Shown in pieces: positions 43,802 to 54,510 of a stretch of 64,000 nucleotides of DNA. A program made the translations under genes and the position numbers. The DNA is taken from contig OV277858.1 of assembly GCA_922989275.2 (NCBI GenBank), forward strand, positions 12,011,527-12,075,526. Reading direction: 5' to 3'. The notes below the pieces were generated by a model. The model ran no database searches. It was not told the origin of the DNA and was given only the letters and a program-made list of their open reading frames with translations. Within the stretch, counting starts at the first letter, position 1. Every line of letters begins with the position of its first letter. This DNA comes from Gari tellinella. Taxonomy: Eukaryota; Mollusca; Bivalvia; Cardiida; Psammobiidae.

Positions 43802-45640
43802 AACAATTTCCTTACAGTTTGCAGGAACATTCCGACTATTATTTAAATTTATTCATTTTGTCAATCAACATATGTCTATATAAATTATGCATGTTCATAT
43901 ATAATCAAAATGACAATATACAGGATAACTGGTTTTTGTTCAGTGTAAGATCCTAATTTAATCCATTGAGTGAACACCAGACACTATATTTTCACGAGTG
44001 GCGACGCCATGAGTTAAACATAATACCGGTAGTCTGATGTTCATGAAATGGATTAAATTCGATATTCCACTGAAAACAATTACAGTTTTTCTATTTTTTA
44101 TACTTTACCTTAAGTCTGCTTTAAGCTACCATACTACCATGCTATCGGACATAATTCATTGTTTATCAATTTTCCATATATAACCATATTTAATTATGCT
44201 TAACCCATGTCTCCAAAAACTGTTTGTATGTCTGAACACGGGTTACCACTTACAGTTGGTTGAACGTTAAATGGATGAGCAGCCTGCTTTACCGTGAAGC
44301 TGCTTTAAGCTACTAACTAACAGGCAGATATCTACTCAATATAGATATAAAATACCATAAAATTTGGATTCCTCTTCAACAGAGCATCTCAGAATTCCAT
44401 TTCAACGTTTATATGTGTCAGGTTGTTGGTTTCAAATCGCATACAATAATGCATTTTTTCCAATTTAGACAATATATCTTTATATTAAAGGTGTTTGCAG
44501 AATTCAATAATTGACCCCTTGATGTTTCATTAAGGTAATCATTTCAGGTTTTGTGTCATTTGTTTTTATCATTATCTGAGTGTGTGAAAAAAAGATAATG
44601 CAATCCTTACTAAAATTAATGTGCATGTAACGGTCAGATAAAACAAACAATCAATTAAGTTTTTTTATCCAATCAGTAACAACTGTCTGTTTTTATCACT
44701 TAATAAATGTATGTGAAATAGTTCGATGGAATATAACAAACCAATTAAGCTATTTATGTTGACAACAGTATCTAATGATACAAACTGAAATATTGAAAAA
44801 AATGCATGTATTGTGTATCATATAATTATTTTAACTTTTGTTGCAAAATTTCTTAAACAATAGTTTGATTATAAGTATTAATACAAAATATGCATAATTA
44901 ATACTGTGAATGAACAATTGCTGATGAATTCTATTAAATAAAAGTCATTACACACATTGCCTGAAACTCACAATTGACCTTTAGTATATTTGTGTAATTA
45001 TGGCCGCTCAATTTAAGTAATTTCATAAAATGACTGAATATTTTAGTCATTACGTGAACTGACTAAGTGAAACAATCAATTCACGTAATGACTGAAAATT
45101 TTAGTCATTTCATGTAATGACTGATTACAAAGATTGACTGTAACCCACAAATATGTATAAATTAAACATTCAATGCTTTCATCTTGGATCTTTAGACAGT
45201 CATTAGTGAACTAGACGTTTACTCGTGAATAGTTTTGATACTGATATCACTGTATTATTAAAGAATTGGGAATTAAATTAACAGTTGTATGGTGTTGTAA
45301 TTCTTAAAGGACAGAAACTGTATTATTTGAGGACATCTTGTCATTTTATTCCGATAGGAGTATGTAAAGTTTTATTCTGTTTTTTTTCTTTATGTTACGT
45401 CTTGCTCATAACAAACTATGAAAATAATTTAAAAAATGTCAGAATGTTAGCAGACGACATGTTTAACAGAAAATAATTACATATTGAACAAGTTAAAGCT
45501 CTTTTTTACTCGAAAAAATTATAGTTTAGTAATGCCAATCGAAAATTATCAACATTAATAATCATTTTAAGTCTTCTGCATTAAGATACTACTAAAATAC
45601 AGGTTGGCTTTAAACAGCATTAGCACACCCTATATATAAC
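43802..45640. other. AT-rich stretch without genes
   Basis: A hairpin occurs at 45040-45099: ATTTTAGTCATTACGTGAA pairs with TTCACGTAATGACTGAAAAT. TGACTGAAAATTTTAGTCA is itself palindromic. CTGCTTTAAGCTAC modules occur near 44107 and 44300. Nothing else is recognised. Confidence 0.5.
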
Positions 45641-45789
45641 GAGCTTTATAGCATTAGACAGCACTTGGTAAAGTTTTTTGAAGTATAATTTGTTGATAAT
45701 GTCGGTTCTTAATTGATATATGTGTTAAAGAAACGCAACGCTAACAAGGAACATGGTCGGCATCCAAACCGTTTAATCCCCCCCCCCAT

Positions 45790-46575
45790 AACATAAAATG
45801 ACAAGCCGATGGATTTTCAATATTGCAATTAAGTTTGGTATATTATGTAGGGCGACGGTATTTAATGACCATCGAAACGTACGGCAGTGTTAAATTTGTC
45901 ACTTCAAACCTTGCCCCGAGGGACACATAATCATTTCACTGTGACGACTATACAGTTAAACACTTTTGAGTTTGATGTTGGCTATATCTTACAACTAACA
46001 CATTGGATATCACAGCTTAACATAATTAAATACAATCACTACAACTTACGAGTGGTATAGCCTACTAGATTGAAGTGTATTGATAGCGTCGCTTTTATGT
46101 AAAAACGGCTAATCTGCAGACACTATCCGGTGTAGAAGGACTCAATAGTAAGGCAACAATAACATAGCATGTACGCTTTGTTAACAAAGTCACAGTTTTA
46201 ATGCTGAAATATATCATCTGCTAAAAATATCGTATTACTGTCGTTGGAAATCATCCTTTTTGCGACAGTTTTGGCCCAAAATATGGCATATATAAAGTAA
46301 TAAAAGAGTTGCATTAACGTGTCAAATACCTATCTAGAATATTGCGTTTTCAATAAAGCCTAAACTAAACATTGATTTAATCTCACGGATTTGCAAAGCC
46401 AATCGAATAACTTTGAAAGTGGTTGTAAGCATACACAAGTTCTTTCAGGGTATCAAAAACAGACACAATCAACCTTTAACCAGTATTTAAATCTACAACG
46501 TTGTATACAATTTGCCCATGTCATTGACCATCATCATGCCGAACACTATTCGTCTTCATTTTTCAATTAACATTT
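45790..46575 (+). repeat. Unclassified ~900-bp dispersed repeat, copy 3 of 3
   Basis: Homologous blocks shared with copies 1 and 2 include CATAAAATGACAAGCCGATG, CCTTGCCCCGAGGGACAC, ATCCGGTGTAGAAGGACTC and AACACTATTCGTCTTCATT. It is more diverged than the other two are from each other. A short C-run (45777-45786) precedes it. Confidence 0.7.
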
Positions 46576-46623
46576 ATGTCCCTGTACCGAACCTAACACA
46601 GTAGAGGAGATTAAGTTGTACTC

Positions 46624-46697
46624 AGCCGGCTGGTTCAGTCGGTAGAGCGTCGGAATGGTAGTCCGAAGGACCCGGGTTAGAGCCCCGGTCAGGCTGC
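46624..46697 (+). tRNA. tRNA-like sequence, Thr(GGT)-like, probably SINE head
   Basis: It folds as a tRNA: D arm GTTCAGTCGGTAGAGC, anticodon stem TCGGA/TCCGA with loop ATGGTAG (anticodon GGT, T33 present), and T stem CCGGG/CCCGG. The acceptor pairs at only about five of seven positions and the T loop is TTAGAGC instead of TTCGANY. This is a decayed tRNA or, more likely, a tRNA-derived SINE head, followed by ATATTATCGCCCCC. Confidence 0.6.
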
Positions 46698-46810
46698 ATA
46701 TTATCGCCCCCTTGTTACATTTGGCCAACAACGTGGGGTCGTGACGGTTAGTGTATGGTTCGCTAAACAGCGCCTGCAGATATAACCTTTTCTCCGATAC
46801 CGTGACGTCT

Positions 46811-46880
46811 TGCTCCCCGAAGGGGAACTGAACACCGGTCTCCCGCGTGACAGACGGTGATACTTACCACTAGCGTTACA
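46811..46880 (-). tRNA. tRNA-Asp(GTC)-like pseudogene
   Basis: On the minus strand AGTGGTAAGTATCACC, then CTGTCACGCGGGAGACCGG, then CCCCTTCGGGGAG closely follow eukaryotic tRNA-Asp. The GTC anticodon is kept. The T loop reads TTCAGTT instead of TTCGATT, and the 5' acceptor is replaced by unrelated sequence. It cannot form a normal acceptor stem, so it is a pseudogene or SINE head. It faces the Thr-like sequence, converging on it. Confidence 0.65.
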
Positions 46881-47800
46881 TTAAACGTGTTAAATACTTT
46901 AAAAAGTGATTTAATCGCACAAACCACACATAGGAATAAATGTAGTCACGCTTGATCTCTAGATGTATATCTCTTAATATTCTGTTCAGGGTTGACAGAA
47001 TGCCAAACCAACATTAATATCTCTATTGATATATTAATATTAACCTCTGCTAAACTGAAGCTTTTACTTTTTTCCCATAAATCTCGTTTTGACTGATTCT
47101 TACCGGGAGTTGACTCTGGCGTTCCGAGGAACACCATTTGGATCGTTCTCCCTATAGATAATATTTATAGACATATTTATTAAGAGTACAGTGCAGACCC
47201 CGAGCGAGGGGCTCCTACAGGAGTCTATAATGTTTACAAAGTGTGTGTGTTTGTAGTGCACCCATAGTGTACCGACATTCATTAGTGTACATATTCAGGT
47301 ATTATAGCTGTATAAAGTTAGAATCCTTGTCGCCATCGGCATGTCATTTTTCACCCTCGAAACTTCGAAAAAACAAATACTGAATACTACAAAAAGTGTA
47401 ATTTACACAGGCCTAGGTTCCAAATGTTTACGGATGGGGCTGGCAGGCCTGTGGGGACAAAGGTCTTTTTTGTATAAAACTGTTGTTTGAAATCCCATTA
47501 GAACTCCATAGGACGTGATTCTTTCAGAAAAAGCGGCTTTATCTAAGAAATTCGCTTTTTAAGTTTTATTTATAATATTTTTGTGCTGCACCAATTAAAA
47601 AGCCTCCCTTGTGAATGGAAAGAAGGACAGCTCTGTAAATACAGGGCTTCAGATAACGAAAGTATTTCGAAAACAAAAATCTGTATTTCTGCTTTTAAAC
47701 CCAATGGTGTCATACTCATTAAAATTGTCTCGAAGAGACGGTTTAATCAGTAGTAACACCATAGCATTCGGTGCTGAAATGAGTGAGAAACATGAAGAAG
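46881..47800. other. No recognised feature
   Basis: Short ORFs on both strands lack recognisable domains. The 66-codon plus-strand ORF at 47611-47811 ends inside the MITE's left end. Confidence 0.4.
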
Positions 47801-47804
47801 TTAA

Positions 47805-48009
47805 CCCTTAGTCTGCTGCTAAGACGTCTGCGTTGACATTGTCGTCTGCAATATTTGCTTAGTTTAGATTTATGCATAGTTTTGGTTAAACAAACATTAA
47901 GACGAGTGTCAAACAGTTCGGATCGAGATGAGACGCCGCGTTACGCGGTGTCTGTTCTAGAGTCAAACAGTTTGTAAACTCCGTAAAGTTGCGGCCAGTA
48001 GGCACAGGG
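47805..48009. mobile_element. 205-bp piggyBac-like MITE, TTAA flanks
   Basis: TTAA at 47801-47804 and 48010-48013 flank CCCTTAGTCTGCTG and, from the right, CCCTGTGCCTACTG. CCCT termini with TTAA duplication fit piggyBac-type MITEs. The centre is a palindrome (AAACAGTTCGGATC ... CAAACAGTTTG around GCCGCGTTACGCGG). Relics of the same centre occur at 1541-2130 and 7553-7664. Confidence 0.75.
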
Positions 48010-48074
48010 TTAAATCATGAGATACAGTCATAGCGTGTAAAATATTTATACACTGGGGGTGACCGTCTACAATA

Positions 48075-49475
48075 CAATACGGGGGATGACTGTTTCAGCC
48101 TTGTCCGCTCTCTAACTCAACCACTTATTTTTTATCTTCACCAAACTTGCTATAAATGTTTATTAGTATAGAATCTAGCTCCAGTTTGGTAAATAGCAAA
48201 GTCGCATGAGGCATGTCTGAGTTATTGGCCTTGAATAATTAAAAAATGACTGTTTCAGCCTTTTCTGCTCTCTTACACAAACACTTTTTATTGGATCTTC
48301 ACCAAACTTGCTGGCATTGTGTATTTGTATCAAATATAAGTCAAGCAGTATTTTTCCAGCAAATTTGGTGAAGATCCAATTAAAACTGTTTGAGTCAGAA
48401 AGCTGACAAGCCTGAAGTATGCAATTTATAACCATTCAAGGGCAATAACTCCAACATATCTTGTGAGATTTTAGTAGTTAACATGATTGACCTAGATTTT
48501 ATTTTAATAAAAATTTTCAACAAGTTTGGTGAATATCACATAAAAACTGTATGTGTAAGACAGCAAAAAATTCTAAAACATTTATGTTTGATTCTTAAAG
48601 GGCAAAAACTCAGACATACCTTATACCATTTTAGTAGTATTCAAACCAAACCTTGATTTTATATAAATTACTATTTTCAGCAAGTTTGGTGAAAATCAAT
48701 AAAAATGTATTTGTGTTAGAGAGCAACAATGCTGTAACAGTAATTTTTTAATACTTAAATGGCAAAAACTCAGACATATCACATGCAATTTTAGCAGTAT
48801 TCTAAAAAGGCTAAAAACAGTCATTTTAATACATAAAGGGAAAAAAACTCAAATATGCCACATGCGATTTTAGTAATAATCAAACTAGACCTACATTTTA
48901 TATAAATAAACATTTTCAGCTATTTTGATGAATATCCGATAAAAACTTTGTGTGTTAGAGTGCAAAAATGACTGAAACAGTCATTTTTCATTCATAAACA
49001 GGCAATAACTCAGATATACTTTATGCGACTTTAGAGGTATTCAAACCAAACCTTGAATTTATATTAATAAACAATACGTCGTATCAGCAAGTTTTGTGAA
49101 TATCAAATAAAAAGTATTATGTTAGAGGGCAAAAAGTGCGAAACTGTCATTTTTAATACTTATGGGGCAAAAAACTCAGACATGCCACATACGATTTTAG
49201 TAGTAATCAATACGGACCTAGATGTCAATAAACATTTTGAGCAAGTTTGATAAATATCCGATAAAAACTGGTTGTGTTAGAGTGCAAAAAATGTGCTGAA
49301 ACAGTCAATTTTTAATACATAAAGGGCAAAAAGTCGAACATGCCTTATTCGATTTAAGTAGAAATTAATCTGTACCAAGATTTTATATAAAAGAACATTT
49401 AATGCAAGTTTAGTGAAGATCCGATAAAAACTCTTAGTGTTAGAGAGTAAAAAGACCTGAAACACCGTTGTGACG
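48075..49475. repeat. ~175-bp tandem family with inverted left modules
   Basis: Two modules at about 48085 and 48243 (GACTGTTTCAGCCTT, ATCTTCACCAAACTTGC) are inverted relative to six or seven later ones from 48355 onward. The later modules carry GCAAGTTTGGTGAATATC, TGTTAGAGxGCAAAAA, GAAACAGTCATTTTTAATAC and GGGCAAAAACTCAGACAT. Spacing is 160-185 bp. It probably is a pearl-like or MITE core whose left end folds back on the array. Confidence 0.75.
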
Positions 49476-50945
49476 AAATGTGACTCATTTTATAGCAATA
49501 TCGTAGTTCGTTGCACCCCTGTGATATTGATCCGAGCTGTTCCACGTGACACTAATCCGTGTGGTAATATTTAAGTCAGACGTTCTACTTTCGGTTTGTT
49601 ATGGTTTTTAAATTGCCTTTTTGGTGATTTAGGTCTGTCTTCAACATTTCATGGATCAGTTTGGCCCATAAGAGTGTCCATGCATTATTATTAACCATTA
49701 TTGTATTTCGGACATTAAAAAAAGGTCTGAAAACACAATGGGACTTTAATGACCAAAAAATTACACTCATAAATATTTATGGCCCAAATTCAGACGAAAC
49801 TTAAATATTTGAAAACCTTGAACACTACCTTAACAACAACAATGAAAAAACCTTCATCAATGGAGGAGACTTCAATATGGTCATAAATGAAAGCGTAGAC
49901 AAAATAATTGAAACAGAAACACTCGTTCAAAAGGTAAATATAAAACATGGCTACAACACTGGCCATACACTAATAAATATATATGCAAATATGTCAAAAT
50001 GTCGATAGAGTACCTTGAACCTGTAAACTAAACAATGTCATTAATTTAGAAACAGAATGCCAAAACCAAATCAATAGAAGCATATATGATATAGCAGACA
50101 TAAATAAAAAAGCGAGTCGGAACACTCTATGGAAGCTTATCAAAGGGACGATCAGAAACGAATATGAAAACAAACTACAAAATGAAATATTAAATGCGGA
50201 AAATGCAATTGCGAATACAAGAAACACCATAGAACTAGAAGTCCAAAAACTTAAATTAAAACAATTAAAATTAGAATTAGATAAGGTAATAGAAAACAAA
50301 CTAAAAGGAATTATAATTAGAGCAAAAGCCATCGAGATAGAATTGAATGAAAAAAACTAAAAAAATACTTTGCTACTTTAGAGCAAAAACCTGAATTTTA
50401 AGTTATTTCTCAGTTAAAAAGCCAACGAGAAATAAAGAGCGACCCAAACACATTTTTACTCTACTCTTTACAAAAAAAACCTGACACATCATCGGTAGAC
50501 GTTACAAAAAAACCATAAAAAAATTGAGCGACCAGGACAAGAAAATATGCGAAGGATTTTTAACCGAATACGAGTGCGCACAAGCTCTTACAAAAATGAA
50601 AAAAACTAAAAAAAAAACGTCTAGTATCAGACGGTATATTTGTAGAATTGTATGAAATATTGTGGAGAGTCATCAAAAAATATTACGTAATGTTAATTAA
50701 TTACTCCTTTAAAGATAAAAATCTAACGGAACTCCAAAAACAAGTACTTATAACGCTCACCAAACCCGATAAAGATGTGTCCCTGTTAACAAACTGGCGA
50801 CCTATCTGTCTATTAAACATAGACTATAAAATAGTAACAAAATCCATAGCTAACAGAATGAAGAAATTTTCGAAAAACATAATTGACAAACAGGTTTTCA
50901 TAAGAGGAATAAATATAGGCGAAATTATAAGAATAATTAGTGATA

Positions 50946-51202
50946 TATTCTAACACGACTCGAAACCAACGACATATAGAGAAAGAATACCGAGAAACGT
51001 ATATAACGTCGCAATAATGAACTGCGCGGCGTTTCCATCCCTTGTTCCATTTGCCCCATACGCGTGATACATAAATAGTATTTTTATAATAAAAATCGCG
51101 TTAGAATTAAAATTTGTTATTTCTTAATTCTAACACGATTCGAAACCTACGGCATATAGACAAAGAATACCGAAAGACGTATATGACGTCGCAATAATGA
51201 AC
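50946..51202 (+). repeat. ~74-bp imperfect direct repeat, ~177 bp apart
   Basis: ATTCTAACACGACTCGAAAC near 50947 and ATTCTAACACGATTCGAAAC near 51125 begin two blocks that both run through CATATAGA.AAAGAATACCG to GACGTCGCAATAATGAAC-like ends. The second block abuts the LINE family A tail. The spacer includes GTTCCATTTGCCCCATACGC. Confidence 0.7.
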
Positions 51203-51382
51203 AATAATAAATACAAACAAAGCAGGAAACACTACACAAACAATACATCCATCTCTCAAGCAGAACACACACACATTCGTACCATAACAAACACACACAC
51301 ACACACACGCAGAATCCCGTTCCTTCATCTACACACTAAATAGAAAACAACACGTAAGACAAATTATATTAGAAAAGTGAAC
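51203..51382 (-). mobile_element. LINE family A tail inserted in the Tx1-like LINE
   Basis: The segment has AAGCAGGAAACACTACACAA, CATCTCTCAAGCAGAACACA, a CA microsatellite and CTACACACTAAATAGAAAAC as in the other family A tails. It stops at about 51382 (AAAGTGAAC). It is the most diverged of the five copies. Confidence 0.7.
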
Positions 51383-52181
51383 CCGACAAAATAAGCAGGC
51401 ACACAATAAAACTAGATAATATGAATGGAGGATTGAAAATGATAGATCTTAACCTTTTTATCAACGCATTAAAATGTAATTCGGTAGAAAGAATTATAGA
51501 GGAACAAAATAACGGTCGCTGGGAACAGCAATATGCTAATTTTTTAAACAAATATGGCGGAAAACTTATTTTCGAAAATGAAACAAAATGAAACAGAACA
51601 GAACGTTCGAATAAAGTACTTTTCTAAAAGAAATTACGATTTCATGGATAAAAATAAAGGATGACATAAATATTACAAAAATTAGCAAAAAACATTTAAA
51701 GAACAACAAACAAAACTATATTTAGAAAGCAGTGGTTCAAAACAGGAATTAAACATATTAGTGACATATATGTCTATAAAACAAAAAATAATTTTATAAG
51801 TATGAAACCCTAAAAGAATTATACAATCAAACTGAAAATAAGATTTTCTTTTATAATCAACTATAGTCCTGTATACCAAAACAATGTAGAAATAAATTAA
51901 AACATATGAATGATGCAATACAACAAAATGAAACCCTACTGCAAAAGCTGCTAAAACTAAACAATCACATAAATGCTTACTCAATATTCAGGTAAGAACT
52001 CAAATTTGACAAGCCAAAACCTCAAAAAAATTCGGAACAGAACTTAGGCAATACATAAATTAATGGGATAAATGCCTACAAAAACATATATACCTCAACA
52101 ATTGACAATACATTCATAATATTCCAGTACAAATTCATGAATAGTGGTAACCCAACAAACACACCATTTATGGAATATAAC

Positions 52182-52324
52182 AAGAGGTTATTTAACAGTG
52201 TTGAGTACAATACTGAATTCTATTGGACGAGTACACAGCAGTCATAATCCAATATGGATTATGACTGCTGTGTTCGAGTCCAATTGAATTCTGTATTGTT
52301 CTCAACACTGTTAAATTGCCTCTT
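52182..52324. repeat. ~143-bp foldback inside the Tx1-like LINE
   Basis: AAGAGGTTATTTAACAGTG at 52182 pairs with CACTGTTAAATTGCCTCTT ending 52324. The arms continue to CAGCAGTCATAATCC-AATAT-GGATTATGACTGCTG. About 8-10 mismatches per ~68-bp arm. A second short inverted pair (TTATTTCACACC at 52325 and GGTGTGAAATAA at 52565) suggests a larger composite insertion of ~390 bp. Confidence 0.75.
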
Positions 52325-53146
52325 TATTTCACACCATAAAACTGTAGCAGACAAAGGTGAAATACCACGGGAAGTTACTCTTAACAGAGTATCAGAAGAG
52401 TTGTCCAGTCCAGTATGAAAACATATAGATTTTTTGGATCCGAGTCAATATGAGAAAAGTATGAGAAAAATATGGCCTTCTCGGATAGCTTTTTAAAATT
52501 CCGGTACAATATAGGGTTCTCGTGTACCGTCACGTGATAGAAATAGGGGTTGTTGATTGGTTTAATAGATGTAGGTGTGAAATAATATCAAATAACGTAA
52601 TATATGCGAACAGTGCAATATGCAGGTAGAAACGATAAAACACCTATTCTGGGAGCGCAATCATATACACTATTTTTGAATAACATATATAATTGGTTAG
52701 AAACCATTTAAAACAAATTAAATTAGCTAAAAATATAAATTACCAAACAGTTCCATTAGGAATAATAAAAACAGGAACAAAATGACAGACCATGCAGCTA
52801 ATTATATAATTATATCTCTACCTTTTTTCCTTACATATCATATAAAAGCCTTTATTATATTCGTAGTTCGTCGGATACGCGTCACTGTGTAAACGTATAG
52901 ACATCGTACATACTACTGCACACCAAGGAGTTTGAAAGGTAAATTCAATCGTGTGGAGTAACATACTACAAACACACGAAATTGTGGGACACCACCCTGT
53001 AATGTCGCAACATGGTCTGGAGTTGAAACCAGACATGGGTGTCAAAGTCACCTGATACTCGCCTGTTTAAGTTTAAGTCTAAAAACATATTGTATCTAAA
53101 GTTTATAAATATTATTAAATGAATGGGGAGTATTAGTCTATTTATA

Positions 53147-53865
53147 TTAAACTTTAAAGCAACCCGTCCAAACTTTAACCTGGTGATTTGTAGCCAAAAC
53201 AACTAAGTCCAAAATGTGTCAAAAGTTGAAAAAAATATTAAAATCATTTTTAAATTTTAACTCCATAACATCAATGTGTGACCACTAAAAACCACCATAC
53301 ACAATTTCAACACCTTAACATAAGTATTAAACTTCAAAACAACCCCTCCAAAAAACTTAAACCTGGTATTGCGTAGGCAAAACCTATGTCCAAAACATGT
53401 CAAATTGTGACAAAAAATAAAGTTATGTTTAGATTTCAACTGCACAACATCAATGTTTGACCCAAAATAAACCTTTATACACAAGTGCAGCCCCCTAAAA
53501 CAAGCATTTAGCTTAACACAACCCGTTCAAAAAACTTTAACCTGGTGTTTTGTAGTCGAAAACCATAAGTCCAAAACATGTCAAATATTGACAATAAACA
53601 AAATTATTTTTAGATTTCAACAGCAGAACATCAATCCCCCTTACACAAGAATTAAACTTTAAGACAACCCTTCCAAACAATCTTAATCTGGTGTTTGGAA
53701 AACAACACCAAATCCAAAACATGTCCAATATTGACCTTTTATAAAATTTTAACTTCATAACATCAATGTTTGACCGATAATAAACCCCCATACTATATTT
53801 CAGCACCCTAGCACAACATTTTAGCTTTAAAACAACCTGTCCAAAAAACTTTAACCTTGACCACT
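53147..53865 (+). repeat. ~180-bp tandem array, four units
   Basis: Units start near 53150, 53330, 53510 and 53655 with AAACTTTAA.ACAACCCGTCC-type sequence. They share CTTTAACCTGGTGTTTTGTA, GTCCAAAACATGTCAAATA and AACATCAATGTTTGACC. The third unit is shortened. The minus-strand ORFs here repeat with the array and are not genes. A degenerate CACGCT-rich tract follows (53868-53905). Confidence 0.85.
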
Positions 53866-53905
53866 CTCACGCTCACGCACGCTCATTCACGCTAACACTC
53901 GCGCC

Positions 53906-54365
53906 GGGGAATGACATTAGCTCTGATGTTCTACGAACAGGCGAACTAACAATGGGATCGTTTACCCTGGCTGCAAACATTATTTTGTTGTCGTTAAATT
54001 CATGTGGCTTGCTTTACCAATTGCAAGATTAAATGCTGAATGTTTTATTTTGCGTGTATGTGATTTGTGTTAATCCGCGACATCATGATTTGGCGTTGGC
54101 ACTCATGTCACTTATTAAACTGTCATCAATACAATATTTAAGAATGCTGTCTTGGGCTAAACCTAAATTTGTGTCCAATTTAGTAACTGCCGCCGGTGTA
54201 ACGCAGTAGAATGACCCACCCGTACAAAATGACCCTGGGTCCTTATACTACGTAGATAAATGACCCCAGACCGTAAAATAAGGACCCCATCGACTTGTAG
54301 TAGAATGACTCCCCTCACGCAAAGGAATGACCCACATAGAGAAATGACCCCCACCTTTTCAGCTT
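53906..54365. other. Spacer with repeated AATGACCC motif
   Basis: AATGACCC/AATGACTCC recurs at irregular ~25-bp spacing between about 54208 and 54355. No gene is seen. Confidence 0.5.
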
Positions 54366-54510
54366 AATTGCCGTTACTGCTGCTGCTGTTTCTTCTACTA
54401 CTACTGCTGTTACTGTTTTTTGTGCTGCTGCTACTACTTCTGCTGCTACTACTTCTTCAATTGTTGTTACTGCTGATACTACTACTACTTCCGATACTGT
54501 CGCTGCTGTA
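54366..54510 (+). repeat. Degenerate trinucleotide tract (TGC/TAC)n
   Basis: Runs such as CTGCTGCTG and CTACTACTAC alternate for ~145 bp. They create a Leu-rich plus-strand ORF and a Val/Ala-rich minus-strand ORF that should not be read as proteins. Confidence 0.9.

Larger units (their letters stand above)
49700..52800 (+). pseudogene. Degraded Tx1/L1-like LINE ORF2 with nested insertions
   Basis: Endonuclease: QKITLINIYGPNSDET and KTFINGGDFNMVINESVDK (49750-49900). Linker: ASRNTLWKLIKGTIRNEYEN and IRAKAIEIELNEKN (50110-50355). Reverse transcriptase, first half: LTNWRPICLLNIDYKIVTK and KNIIDKQVFIRGINIGEIIR (50785-50935). The catalytic YADD region is missing: at 50950 the frame gives way to a duplication and a LINE tail, resuming at 51391 with MNGGLKMIDLNLFINALK. 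Later parts include KQWFKTGIKHISDIYVYK (51727) and a zinc knuckle CEQCNMQVETIKHLFWE (52608). Many stops and frameshifts; dead. Confidence 0.85.

Noticed and set aside
49994..50332. 112-codon hydrophobic minus-strand ORF
   Set aside because: It is the antisense shadow of the lysine-rich linker of the plus-strand LINE.
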